A stretch of 64,000 nt of DNA from Catonia carolina (GCA_035578175.1 JAQMRL010000001.1:439046124-439110123); one strand, 5' to 3'. Positions 32,462-43,160 are shown, counted from the stretch's first letter. The notes: generated by a model from the letters alone, not told the origin. Program-made: numbers and translations.

Positions 32462-33078
32462 CCGGTGAAGATGAAGAGAAACTTCCGGTTGACTGATTTT
32501 GATAAAAATCTTCGTGTCCGAGCCTCTAGTGGTAGGCCCTAACATCTTGTAGAGCATAAAACATTTAGTAAACCAGGTGATTATAAAAAAATATCGTACG
32601 ACCAGTTTTTGAGAAAATCGCAAAAACGTTAAAAATTACACGAATAAACTACTACTTCCGGTTGACCGATTTTGATGAAAATGTTCGTGTCGGGGGTCCG
32701 GTGGTAGTGGTATGTAACTTAAGTATCAAGTTTCAAGTTCGTACGATGTTCCGTTCTTGAGATATTTTCTATACACCCACAGACCAATCGCTAAAAACAT
32801 GTGTTGTGTGGGTTGAGGGGGTCTGTCAGCTGTCAAACTTTGTAAACAGCCGCCTCCAACGAGACACAAATACATGTCTCGCAGCAGCCGTGGCAAAGTT
32901 ATGTGAGACACAGATTTATGTCTCATAGCAGTGGTGGATTTCATACTGAGACATATTTATGTGTGTCATGGCAGTCAACCTGTTTTAACGTGTATATTCG
33001 GGTGAAGAGTGTATTTGTTTAAATCGACATGAAAACAATACTTTCCTTCCTATATATTCATATAGGCAAGAGAAAGTA
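32462..33078 (+). mobile_element. HINE-B 3' part, 5'-truncated and partly duplicated
   Basis: ACTTCCGGTTGACTGATTTT appears at 32489 and again at 32656, so part of the body is present twice. The second runs on to CCTATATATTCATATAGG and CAAGAGAAAGTA at 33078. An unrelated segment with repeated ATGTCTC words (32870-32960) replaces part of the usual 3' region. Confidence 0.7.
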
Positions 33079-33543
33079 AAAAAACCAGGTGACAAAAATG
33101 TTGGTAATAAATAAATAATGACAGATAACTGGTTGAGATAAAGTCAAGAGATTGAACGGCGTACACGAATTGGATGATCGACAGCTACAGAAGGCCACCA
33201 CCTCATTCGAATACTAATTAAACGAAACGAGCGACGCCGACCTACCTCAACACGATGATCCCATCATTTAAATGACACCACCAATGATAAAAACAGTGAA
33301 TCAATAGGCGACACAACGTGTAGATAGGCCCCCACGCCTATCTACACCGCTCGCTCACATTATATTAATAACAAAAAAAACATCATCAAGTACTCGCGCA
33401 CTTGTACCGAATAAATTACTCTCACCTCACCTCACCTATCATACGTACAACTACTGTAATACTAATTATTACACAGTTGTTGACTACGGGTACGATCAGA
33501 GAGAACAACCGAGAGAAACCCAACTACATCTGCAAAAAAAAAA
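33079..33543. other. Unassigned stretch
   Basis: Contains CTCACCTCACCTCACC near 33421. No repeat family or reading frame recognised. Confidence 0.4.
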
Positions 33544-33842
33544 TCTGGTGTGAAACACTCACACAACATTCTCTTGCCAGTGCAAATAATTAACAATAAA
33601 CCTAACATTAGTAATAAAACATTAAAAATAAACAACAAAACTATCCTCAACAAACATAACCTTATTTTAATCATGAGTGAAAGGCGCAAAATTAAAATCG
33701 AACTCAGTTCGGCTTAAAAATACGGAAAATCACTCTTTCACGCTAAACTAGGCTCTGTAGTGAAAAATGCGTTAAATAAAAGTTGTAGATCTTTTTATTT
33801 CCTATAAAATTTATTATATACACTTTTCTCGTAAAATGCATT
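33544..33842 (+). mobile_element. HINE-B 5' third
   Basis: TCTGGTGTGAAACACTCACA through CGTAAAATGCATTCTT, where it stops abruptly at a SINE-A tail. The closest full copy is at 63023, which shares GCATTCTTAGG at the same place. Confidence 0.8.
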
Positions 33843-33898
33843 CTTGGTAAAACCTCTACAGGTTCAAACCAACCTTTCGGCTGATGACCTAAACAACA
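33843..33898 (+). mobile_element. SINE-A 3' tail fragment
   Basis: Only the last ~55 nt of SINE-A: GTAAAACCTCTACAGGTTCA through GATGACCTAAACAACAA. Extreme 5' truncation or a recombination breakpoint. Confidence 0.75.
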
Positions 33899-34192
33899 AT
33901 ATGTGGTATGTGGAGGCCGGGCAAGAGTTTTTGAGGCGCTGCAAACTCCATGGAGATGAATTTCTTCGCTTCATCCTTACTGGAGATGAAACTTGGGTTG
34001 CACACTACACGCCTGAAGCCAAAATACAGTCTTAACAGTGGCGTCACTCCTCTCCAACCCCCACCAAAAAGTTCAAAAGCACAATTTCAGCCAAGAAAAT
34101 CATGGCATCCCTGTTTTGCGACTGTCAAGGCATAATTTGAATTGAATATATGCCTCAAAGGGAGACAATCAACTCTGCAAGATACTGTGAGA
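33899..34192 (+). pseudogene. Mariner transposase fragment (mauritiana-like)
   Basis: Encodes FLRRCKLHGDEFLRFILTGD then ETWVAHYTPEAKIQS, a stop, QWRHSSPTPTKKFKSTISAK in a shifted frame, and MPQRETINSARYCETL. TGDETWV carries the first catalytic aspartate. No terminal repeats were seen. It ends where the stem-loop repeat begins. Confidence 0.85.
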
Positions 34193-34207
34193 CCCTAACA
34201 CTAACTA

Positions 34208-34355
34208 AGGGACGACGATACGCCGTGTCGCCCAGCTCCTTAACCGCCACGACGACTACGACCGACGCTTCCCATCAAGACGACCACCCCTTAAACGGCC
34301 CTTTTAAGGGCCACCAAACAACTAAGGTTTGACACTTAATGTCGCCATCCGGTGA
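34208..34355 (+). repeat. Second copy of GC-rich stem-loop repeat
   Basis: Matches 19278-19407 in the opposite orientation: CGCCGTGTCGCCCAGCTCCT, CGCCACGACGACTACGACC, the stem-loop at 34297-34312, and CTTAATGTCGCCATCCGGTG. The TATA region of the other copy is absent, because a mariner fragment abuts upstream. Confidence 0.65.
34297..34312 (+). promoter_or_regulatory. Histone-type 3' stem-loop, copy 2
   Basis: AAAC-GGCCCTTTTAAGGGCC-ACCA. The stem and flanks match copy 1; the loop is UUUA instead of UUUC. Conservation of stem and flanks between otherwise diverged copies suggests the hairpin mattered while the family was active. Confidence 0.6.
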
Positions 34356-34403
34356 CAGTATCTTAGTTGTAGTAATTGTAATTTATTATTTTGTAGAATT
34401 AAG

Positions 34404-34794
34404 TTGTTGTTTAGGCCAACAGCCGAAAGGCTGGTTTGAACCTCTAGAGGTTTTACTAAGTAAAACAAGGAGTGAGGTGGTTTACCATTGCCTTACTCAC
34501 TGAGTGGAAAAGTACGCTTATCAGCATGCCGGGCTCTCTGAAAAGCACATATTTTCCACTCTGCAAATGACACCTTCACTTCATTCACCACAGGGTCTGG
34601 CTGTACAATGAAATTCATTACTTTCAGAGAAGATAACTCTGATTAGTGTCTTTTACACCTGTACCTCTTCTGTTCTTAAATGATTCAGTCATTTAACTGA
34701 CTGACCATGTGATAAGAAACAGAACTATTTATTTTACCCCTGCAACGAACAGATTGAGTGTAAATAATTTGAAACTCCACCTGTCTGTTATGGG
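34404..34794 (-). mobile_element. SINE-A, inverted, full length
   Basis: ATTAAG precedes and follows the element (target duplication of about 6 bp). It runs from TTGTTGTTTAGGCCAACAGC to CTGTCTGTTATGGGC. Confidence 0.88.
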
Positions 34795-34917
34795 CATTAA
34801 GTAACAAAATCAATTGTAATTTATAGCGGGTAATAAATACTTTTAGTTTAAAACGATAGTTTGTCAATTATTTATTTTACCCAGATCCCGAAACACACCT
34901 AGACGATAAGTTTCACC

Positions 34918-35080
34918 ACAATATGTATGACGTGTAAATGGGATGTAGTCTGATACAGACTACAGGTCGATCATTCTTGTGAAGGTATCGTTAATTGAAC
35001 TCCAACCATCAAACAAAACTCGTAATAAAATTTACTAGTATTTGAATTGCGGAACCTTCGTCTCCGAAAAATCATACGCA
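34918..35080 (-). mobile_element. SINE-C fragment, diverged, inverted
   Basis: ATGACGTGTAAATGGGATGT, TAATTGAACTCCAACCATCA and GGAACCTTCGTCTCCGAAAA align in order with reversed SINE-C, with many differences. Both ends are missing. Confidence 0.6.
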
Positions 35081-35716
35081 CTGCATGTTTATCGAAAAGA
35101 AACTGAGAGGAAAAACATGGAATGTCTACATGATTGCAAGTCGGGTTTCTCTCGGACCTTCCTCTCTGGTGTCAAACGATAAAAAGGTACCACAAGTAGT
35201 CGACTAAATAATACAGAACAATTTTCCTAATTAATTCTTCAATAGAAAACAGAATCGACCGGAACAATACTTCTCATCCGTAACCTTTCATCATCTCATA
35301 AACGCTTTTATGACGATACCTACTATCGGTTTCATAATCAAAGACACCCGAGTTTGAACTCAAAGCATCTGCAAAACTATGAGTCGGATTTTAACATATC
35401 TTACACCAAAATTTAGCTCATTTTATTCTGCGTTGACCTATAATAGTCCTATATTTTTAATGTTTATTTAAAAATTGCCACATCAAGGTTGGAAGACAAA
35501 AAGACCCGGTTTTTTCGCCATCTCAACAAATTTCATGCGTTTAGAGCCGTGCAACTCGATAATTATTTGACCGAAAAGTATGAAATTTTAACACAACATA
35601 GAAAATTATATTCTTACAGCGTGCACGAAATTTCAAATCCGTACGTTATTTAAATTTTGATTTATTAACAATATTCTGAACCCTTGCTATTTCGGTAACC
35701 GATCGATCGTTCGGCA
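35081..35716. other. Unassigned stretch
   Basis: About 630 bp without a recognised repeat or frame. Possibly single-copy host DNA. Confidence 0.4.
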
Positions 35717-36041
35717 CGGGCAAACTATCGTTTTATTCAGCATAAAAAACTTAGCACAAATATGTAAATAACACGAAATATTGATTGGCCAATGTTGTGG
35801 TAGAATTTTTCAAATTTAGATAAATAGACAGGACGGAGCATGCGGGGGTGGGCGCTGCTATCCATGTGTACGTGACAACATACTGTCGGGCTGAATACCT
35901 GATACTAGCGTCCACCCCGCATGGCCATGTCTATTTTTATAAATTTGAAAAATTCTACCACAACATTGGCCAATCAATATTTCATGTTATTTACATATTT
36001 GTGCTAAGTTTTTTATGCTGAATAAAACGATAGTTTGCCCG
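35717..36041. repeat. 325-bp near-perfect hairpin (fold-back element)
   Basis: Left arm CGGGCAAACTATCGTTTTAT... to ...TTCAAATTTAGATAAATAGA; the right arm is its complement, starting in TCTATTTTTATAAATTTGAA and ending ATCGTTTTATT's complement at AATAAAACGATAGTTTGCCC. The arms are about 125-130 bp with few mismatches. Even the centre partly pairs (GCGGGGGTGGGCGCT against AGCGTCCACCCCGC). No ORF. It may be a fold-back MITE or a source of hairpin RNA. Confidence 0.85.
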
Positions 36042-36229
36042 TTTGATGGTTGGGTTTCAATTAACCATACTCTTTAAGAAATGGTCGGCCTGAGTCTGTA
36101 CAAGACTACACAGTCTCATTTACACGTCATACACATCATCCTCATCTCATTGGGTCATCGGGTTGCTTATTGTTCTCAATTGAACAGATTGCAACGTACA
36201 CGTTTTAGGAATTAAAAAATAAAAAAAAA
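36042..36229 (+). mobile_element. SINE-C 3' half
   Basis: Starts GATGGTTGGGTTTCAATTAA directly at the edge of the hairpin, then CATCCTCATCTCATTGGGTC and GCAACGTACACG, ending in an A-rich tail. The tRNA head is missing. Confidence 0.8.
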
Positions 36230-36575
36230 TAGTAGTATTGAAGATTAAGGCATCAAGATTCGTGGCCGAAACTGTAGAGTGTTAAGCGATAAGCAGGCTG
36301 TTGCCTATTATTTATCTTACGAGCATGCAATCTTACGATACGATGTCGTCGTTGCCGCAGCCTGTTATCGACGCCACTTGTTTATGTAAAGTATTAACAA
36401 TTACATTCATTAAACAAACGTAAACGGGTGACGCATAACACTACTACGATTAAGCTGTGCTCAACGCGTATCAATCGATTCATTCACACACACTAACGCC
36501 GCCGCCGCCGGGTTTTCCTCAAGAGCAAATCATTTTCCATAGATCATCGGTATTATACACATAACAGGTGTTTTA
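36230..36575. other. Unassigned stretch
   Basis: Contains a short CCG run (gccgccgccgccg, near 36500). No gene or repeat family seen. Confidence 0.4.
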
Positions 36576-36579
36576 TTAA

Positions 36580-37156
36580 GGGGACTCCGTACTGAAAATA
36601 TTTGAAAAAATTGATTTCTGGGTTTTTGATCTAAAATATTATTTGAAATTCCCTCTTTAAAATGGTGTATAAATTATGTTTCTACGGCGTCTAGAAATAT
36701 TTTTTTTTATTTTTAAAAATTTCTTGTCATGATGAAATTTACCATGGTTACTGAAAATTAACAAACGCGTAATTATTATGTTATTTTTCTTTTATTTTTT
36801 TTTGTCCTGTGCACAGTTTGTTGTGTTGGCAATTCAGTCAGCTGATTATAACCTGTATGTATATTTTCATGTGCAGTGTTTGCCACTGTGTTGTTTATTT
36901 GTGAGTTTGAGCTTGTTTTCGTATATTTTTTTCAAAGTATTGACGAGGTGGAAGTTAGTTAGTAAGTTAGTAATTATCAATTGCATTATAAATAAAAAAA
37001 TCTATTTCAAGCTTTTTTAAAAATTCCTTCACGTAAAATATGTAAAACATTCTGAATTTTAATTTAAAAAAAACCGCAGGTTTCTACCATTTATAGTTTT
37101 TTCAAAAAAGGTACAAACGTTAACAAAGAGTTAACGTTTAGGAGTACGGAGTACCC
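36580..37156. mobile_element. TTAA-targeting MITE with GGGGACTCCGTACT termini
   Basis: TTAA at 36576-36579 and 37157-37160 flanks GGGGACTCCGTACT on the left and AGTACGGAGTACCC on the right, which pair as inverted termini with a small mismatch. The 80-residue frame inside (36778-37020) is hydrophobic and low in complexity, with no transposase motif. Confidence 0.8.
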
Positions 37157-37160
37157 TTAA

Positions 37161-39012
37161 GGGGATGTTTCTTCCCTTGTTACTGACAAACTTAACATTT
37201 TTGTATTACAAAAAACACTTATTTCAAAAAGCCTTCTTGAAATTTTTGGCCCAAAATTTCATTCCCCAGCCGCCAAAAGGTTGGTGGGGTTCAAAAATAA
37301 GCCATGTACTGGAAACGAAATATCTTTTGAACCACTTAAATAATTTACTTAATTTTTTTTTTTTTTTTTAATTTATTGAAAGCTAAAAACAAGCCCTGTG
37401 ATAAAGTGCATCAGTTATACTTTGTTATTTACGGAAAAAAATAATATAAACAAAAAATTAAAATTAACAGATTTTTACAATCATTACTAAACAAAAAATC
37501 TGGTGTGAAACACTCACACAACTTTCTCTTGCCAATATAAATAATTAACAATAAACCTAACATTAGTAATAAAACATTAGAAATAAACAAACAACTAATC
37601 TCAAAAATATAACCATATTTCAATCATGAGTGAAACACGCAAAATGAAATTCGAACTCAGTTTGGTTTAAAAATACGGAAAATCACTCTTTCTCTCTAAA
37701 CTACGCTCTTTAGAGAAAAATGCTCTTAATAAAAGTTGTAGATCTTTTAATTTTTTATAAATTTGGTTATATACACTTTTGTCGTAAAATGCATACTAAG
37801 GCCAAAATCTTTAAAAAATCGATTTTTCACACGTTTTCGTGAGAAAAAATCAGAAAATCGCTAATTACTGCTAAACTAAGCGTCATACAAAAAAATGTTT
37901 GAAACAGAAGTTGTAGGTTTTTAAATTCTCTACAACTTTTATTATATAAGTTTTTGCGCTAAAATTTATATTAAAGCCGTAATCTTAAAAAAACAACGTT
38001 TTTACGTGAAAACAACCTCACCGAGAATTTCAGCAAACATGGCGCCTACCCTATCTTGTAGAGAATCAAAAATTGAGTAAAATAGGCGATTTTAAAAAAA
38101 ATCGTAGGACCAGTTTTTGAGAAAATCGCAAAAAACTGAAAAATTATACGAATAAACTAAGTTACTACTACTTCCGGTTGACCGATTTTGATGAAAATGT
38201 TCGTGTCGCGTCCGGTAGTGGTATGTAACTTAAGTTTCAAGTTTCAAGTTCGTACGATGTTCCGTTCTTGAGATATTCTGTTCACACACAGACACACACA
38301 CACACAGACACACACACACACACACAGACCAATCGCTAAAAACATGTTTTTTGGGTTCAGGGGGTCTGAAAACGTATAGATCCGGTGAAAACTCGATTTC
38401 GAAAAATCGACATGAAAACAATACTTTCCTTCCTATATATTCATATAGGCAAGAGAAAGTAAAAAGAAATAATAAAAAAAAACTGTGGAATCCATGCAAG
38501 AATTCCATACACCATGTCATAGAGGACAAAATTCTGAACAAAACAAAACAAAATTTATGTTTCTAGGAGCTCTACAGTTATTTTGTTTCCAGCAAATATT
38601 TGAATTTAAAATACAAATTTCCGGTAAAACACTGAGTAACTGTGTAATAACAAAAAATTATCACGTAAACACACAAAACGTACCATACACGATCAGAGCC
38701 ACTATACTCCATTACATAGAGCTGGTTTGCGTGGCTAAAAAGTGAACTACATAAAGAAAAGAGCAAACTTTCAAACAAAAAAATAATCGCGATGTTATCT
38801 TTTTCCGTAGCTGAGATACAAAACGTTCAATATGCCTAATTTTTTACAAAGAAGAAGAAAATTGTGTGTTGACATATGGTCATATTTCAATTTTTTTTTA
38901 TTTTTTCATTTAATTAATTGACACAAAATAAATATATATTCTTATTCAGGAATGACTAGACAACAAAATAAGCTAAAAAAAAGATTTTTAAGTTTCTCTT
39001 TAAATTGATGGT
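37161..39012. mobile_element. Possible TTAA element enclosing a HINE-B copy
   Basis: TTAA then GGGGATGTTTCTTCCC on the left, and TACCCCTTAA on the right at about 39007-39016. Terminal inverted similarity is limited to about 5 nt, so this is tentative. Net of HINE-B (37499-38461) it would be about 0.9 kb. Confidence 0.3.
37499..38461 (+). mobile_element. HINE-B, full length
   Basis: TCTGGTGTGAAACACTCACA at the 5' end, inset ACTTTCTCTTGCC, microsatellite at about 38283-38328 (CA with CAGA interruptions), terminal hairpin, and GGCAAGAGAAAGTA at the 3' end. It is closely related to 42224-43160, sharing GTTTGAAACAGAAGTTGTAG and GTTCGTGTCGCGTCCGG variants. Confidence 0.9.
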
Positions 39013-39625
39013 ATCTTACCCCTTAAGGACGCAACCCTGATTACAAGAAGATAGAAGTAATACATCGGACAATTTTATGTCCCCCACTCTGTATATTGGC
39101 AACAGTGTACTCAAGGCCAACTACCCTAAGACAGTTAAAACGTTCCAGTCAAGCATTAGTGTGGTGCCAGCAGTCGTTTCGTTATATTGTGTCAGCAATA
39201 GTTTTTTCCAACGAAGAACCGGGTGTTTTATTAAGAACGCAACCCTGATTATAAGAAGGTAGAAGTAATACATCGGTAAATTTTCTGTCACCTAATTGGT
39301 ATGTTGGCAACAGTGTACTCAAGGCCAACTACCTTACACAGATAAAATGTTCCAGTCAAGCATTAGCGTGGTTACAGCAGTCGTTTCGTTATATTGTCAG
39401 CAATGGGTTTTTCCAAGGAAAAACCGGGTGTTATATTAAGAACACAACCTTATGTTAAAAGCCACAATCAACGGCATATTTTTATTTTCCGTACTTTACA
39501 AATTATTAATAATTAATCTAAATTATTATTTTACAAATGAATAGCAAATTGCAATGAAAACATTGTATTACTTCTATCTTCTTATAATCAGGGTTGCGTC
39601 CTTAATAAAAACACTCGGTTCTTCC
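39013..39625. repeat. 215-bp tandem pair with an inverted third fragment
   Basis: A unit beginning GACGCAACCCTGATTACAAG at about 39027 recurs at about 39237, each holding GTATATTGGCAACAGTGTAC-like and CCAGTCAAGCATTAG words and ending AACCGGGTGTT. At 39570-39620 the same start (AACCCTGATTATAAGAAG) appears reversed. The three together make a partial fold-back. Confidence 0.7.
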
Positions 39626-39748
39626 TTGTATCGTTTACCTAAATTAAAAACTTAATACAGAATGTATGAAAAATTAATACACAGGTTTTCAGTTCCACTT
39701 CAAATCATTTCCACTTCCAAATGTAGAAAGCTCCAATATTTTGGATAT

Positions 39749-40515
39749 ATAGATACTGAAGTCACGAGATTGCCTTTGCGTATGGATAGGATGTGAGGAA
39801 GGGAAGTGAAATATTTGCAGTGCTGCCAACCTCAACAGTGAGACACTACTCGTACATTTCACTGCCGTGCAGTTTCTAGATACATTTTTTTGTAAGCTGT
39901 GGTTTATTACGAGAAAATGTTTTTTCTTCATAAACCTTATAAGAAATAAATGTGACCTGTAATATTGCCTATACCTTAATTAAATGACTAGAAATGTTTG
40001 ATTTACTGTAATTACGAATGAATCGCCTTCTTTACTATTGCTGTCATCGGCGTTTTCATTATCAGTCTCTCTAACCATTATCTTTTTTTACCAGGTGTCA
40101 ACAAAACTGTTGAAGAATAGCTTTTTCACATCCTCGATTTCCTTCTTTATTTTTCGAATTGTGGAAAGAGAAACATCACAGTAGTTAGCTACCCGCTCAC
40201 GGCTTTTGTTAAGAGGCACGGATAGGCATTTCTGTTTAGCTTCAACTTCACATTTTATTACATTACATTCAGCTCTGTGAAAAAGTCTGCCGAATTTTTC
40301 GAGAAACTGACATTTCTGTTTACGGTAAAAAACAGTTATATTAATTGGTACAGTTAATCTACAAAGGGTTCCGCGATATATTGTATATCCTCTGGGTATA
40401 GTATAAGTTGTTATGTTTGTCGTACTGAAATTAAAGCAATCGCGCATGCGCACTGATGCTTTTTCCCCCTATACCCCTCGTTACAAACCAGGGCAAACTC
40501 GTGACTCAAGTGGCT
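39749..40515 (-). mobile_element. Uninterrupted copy of the HTH-exon repeat
   Basis: Paralogue of 13683-15305 without the two SINE-A insertions and lacking about 35 bp around their second site. The minus-strand frame at 40088-40453 encodes ECNVIKCEVEAKQKCLSVPL then NKSRERVANYCDVSLSTIRK and IKKEIED, a helix-turn-helix near the end of the frame. It may be the first exon of a transposase. No termini were identified, so the superfamily is open. Confidence 0.6.
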
Positions 40516-40548
40516 ATATCACGCGGAATTACTCACGACATTCGTTAC

Positions 40549-40785
40549 TGCAAGCCAATCTGCAGGGGGAAATATAAATGCAAAGCGCTCAGAAGCGCTG
40601 TCTCACACTGCAAGCCAATCTGCAGGGGGAAATATAAATGCAAAGCGCTCAGAAGCGCTGTCTCACACTGCAAGCCAATCTGCAGGGGGAAATATAAATG
40701 CAAAGCGCTCAGAAGCGCTGTCTCACACTGCAAGCCAATCTGCAGGGGGAAATATAAATGCAAAGCGCTCACAAGCGCTGTTTGT
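40549..40785. repeat. 60-bp minisatellite, four units
   Basis: Four consecutive 60-bp units start CTGCAAGCCAATCTGCAGGG. The first three are identical to each other, and the last diverges after GCTCACAAGCGCTG. Each unit holds AAATATAAATGC (TATA-like) and the inverted pair AGCGCT...AGCGCT. The near-zero divergence implies very recent amplification. The open frames on both strands are a by-product of the unit length being a multiple of three. Confidence 0.95.
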
Positions 40786-41148
40786 GAATCGCCATCATGG
40801 TCGCTTACATTCTAAACGGATACGCACCTGAACAAGAAGAAGAAGAAGAAGAAATTAAAAACATGACTAAAATTCCGCACGTACAATTCTTAACTTTCTT
40901 TTTAAACTTCTTTTAATAATTTAATTGACCAGGTTTTTATCATTCGTAACCCCAAGTGACTTAACAATTTTGTTTAGCGTTAAGAGATTTAAAACTAAAT
41001 AGTATAGGTATACTTATCAGAAATGTATATTTGTTGTCACATTCATTCAGCACTCACCTGTAACAAAAATGAAAAAAAAAATCAGTTAACCCTTTCAATC
41101 CCAAATTTTTAAACTGTCCACAAAAGAATATGTGTACACTGTTTTATA
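40786..41148. other. Unassigned stretch with a GAA run
   Basis: (GAA)n at about 40833-40855 resembles the tail of the LINE family at 30136, but no LINE coding sequence precedes it. Confidence 0.4.
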
Positions 41149-41150
41149 TA

Positions 41151-42086
41151 GGGTGATTCAAAAAGAGCGCCGGTTTTGATATATCAAATTAAGAGATTTA
41201 TTTTATTGAAAAACTGAAAATAAGTACATCAACAAGTTCATCTTACCTTCCGATTTCATGTATGAAAAATGATGTCATGCATGTGTCCTCCTCTACTGCG
41301 CTGGCACGCATCAACTCTGTCCATGAAATTGGATATCACTGCACGACAAGTTTCGACTTCCATTTGCCCGATAACCCGTCGAATTAAACCCCACATACGG
41401 CAGTTCTGTTTATTAACAAAACCGTTTAAGTGGAAGTGCGCCTCATCACTGAAAATGATTTTGTTTGCGAAGGTGTCATCATCCTGCCGTTTTCTCAATA
41501 CCCAGTCAACAAACTGTCGTCTCTTCTGGTGGTCTGCCACTTTCAAATGTTGCGTCAACTGAATTTTATACGGGTGATATTGGAGATCGTACCGAAGAAT
41601 TCTCCGTACAGAAGAACATCGTAAACCCAATTATTGAGAACGGCGACGTATTGATTTTGCTGGGCTAACAGCCACACTGTCACGAACCAACGCAACGTTC
41701 TGCTCAGTTCGGCCAGAACGACGACGTCCAGAACTTTTAAGGTCGACTGTTGAACCCGTCTCAAAAAACTTTTTCATGAGCCTGCGAACTGTAGATTCAT
41801 TCGGTGCTTCATTACGTCCCAGAGTACCGCGAAGTCGCCTGACAGTAGCCGCATAACTCTCTCCACTCTGGTAAAATGTTTTGACGATTAACACTCGTTG
41901 TGCAATAGTAAACTTCTCCATGGTTAGACACAGACTGCGAGAGTACTACACTGCGAACAAGAGAAACTACAACTGAATCGTCAATCGGAATGTTCTCCGA
42001 AATAGAAATGAGGTCTAACAATGTTGCCAACCGATAGACAAAAATTTACCAGCCGTTTAAAAACCGGCGCTCTTTTTGAATCACCC
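41151..42086 (-). mobile_element. Tc1/mariner-type element, internally deleted
   Basis: Termini GGGTGATTCAAAAAGAGCGC then cggtttt at the left are mirrored by AAAACCGGCGCTCTTTTTGA then atcaccc at the right. Preceded by TATA; a TA duplication fits on the left, but the right flank (gtta) is ambiguous by a base. About 940 bp. Confidence 0.9.
41256..41921 (-). pseudogene. Transposase with one in-frame stop and a central deletion
   Basis: Starts MEKFTIAQRVLIVKTFYQSG (N-terminal HTH), continues NESTVRRLMKKFFETGSTVD and SPAKSIRRRSQ. A stop codon at about 41631 is followed in the same frame by LGLRCSSVRRILRYDLQYHP then YKIQLTQHLK and IIFSDEAHFHLNGFVNKQNC, with the first catalytic aspartate in FSDEAHF. 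It then jumps to VIGQMEVETCRAVISNFMDR, the normal C-terminus. The middle of the catalytic domain, including the second and third acidic residues, has been lost. A recent copy: one stop, no frameshift. Confidence 0.9.
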
Positions 42087-42223
42087 GTTACATTTTACTG
42101 ATATTTAAGTGTAATAAAATCACTTTTAGACCTTTAACCCTTGTAATGGCCTAATAAAAACAGTGTTACACATACGCCACATTAGGACTTGATGGTATGA
42201 AACTTTCCAACATTAAAAAAAAA

Positions 42224-43160
42224 TCTGGTGTGAAACACTCGCACAACTTTCTCTTGCCAATGCAAATAATTAACAATAAACCTAACATTAGTATTAAAAC
42301 ATTAGAAATAAACAAAAACTAACCTCAAAAACATAACCTTATTTTAATCATGAGTGAATGACGCAAAATGACAATCGAACTCAGTTTGGCTTAAAAAAAA
42401 CGGAAAATCACGCTTTCACGCTAAACTAGGCTCTGTAGAGAAAAATGCTCTAAACAAAAGTTGTAGATCTTTTAATTTTCTATAAATTTAATTATATACA
42501 CTTTTGTCGTAAAATGCATACTAAGACCGAAATGTTAAAAAAATCGATTTTTCTCACGTTTTCGTGAGAAAAAAAACAGAAAATCGCAAATTATCGCTAA
42601 ACTAAGCGTTATACAAAAAATGTTTGAAACAGAAGTTGTAGGTTTTAAAATTCTCTACAACTTTTATTATATAAGTTTTTGCGCTGAAATTTATATTAAA
42701 GCCGTAATCTTAAAAAAACTATGTTTTTACGTGAAAACAGCCTCACCGAGAATTTCAGCAAACATGGCGCCTACCCTATCTTGTAGAGAATAAAAAATTG
42801 AGTAAAATAGGCGATTTTAAAAAAAATCGTAGGACCAGTTTTTGAGAAAATCGCAAAAAACTGAAAAATTATACGAATAAACTACTACTTCCGGTTGACC
42901 GATTTTGATGAAAATGTTCGTGTCGCGTCCGGTAGTGGTATGTAACTTAAGTTTCAAGTTTCAAGTTCGTACGATGTTCCGTTCTTGAGATATTCTGTTC
43001 ACACACAGATACACACACACACACAGACCAATCGCTAAAAACATGTTTTTTGGGTTCAGGGGGTCTGAAAATGTATAGATCCAGTGAAAACTCGATTTCG
43101 AAAAATCGACATGAAAACAATACTTACCTTCCTATATATTCATATAGGCAAGAGAAAGTA
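42224..43160 (+). mobile_element. HINE-B, full length
   Basis: TCTGGTGTGAAACACTCGCA at the 5' end, inset ACTTTCTCTTGCC, a short CA microsatellite (about 42999-43024), 3' hairpin and GGCAAGAGAAAGTA. A close relative of 37499-38461. Confidence 0.9.

Noticed and set aside
36778..37020. 80-residue membrane-like frame
   Set aside because: T-rich MITE interior; Phe/Leu-rich by composition.
37161..39012. Confident TTAA element around HINE-B
   Set aside because: Terminal similarity is too short; kept only as a low-confidence feature.
40549..40785. Possible CRISPR array
   Set aside because: Units are contiguous 60-bp copies with no unique spacers, in a eukaryotic setting.
40456..40815. 119-residue frame with a 20-residue repeat, and a matching frame on the other strand
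   Set aside because: A by-product of a 60-bp tandem repeat whose length is a multiple of three.
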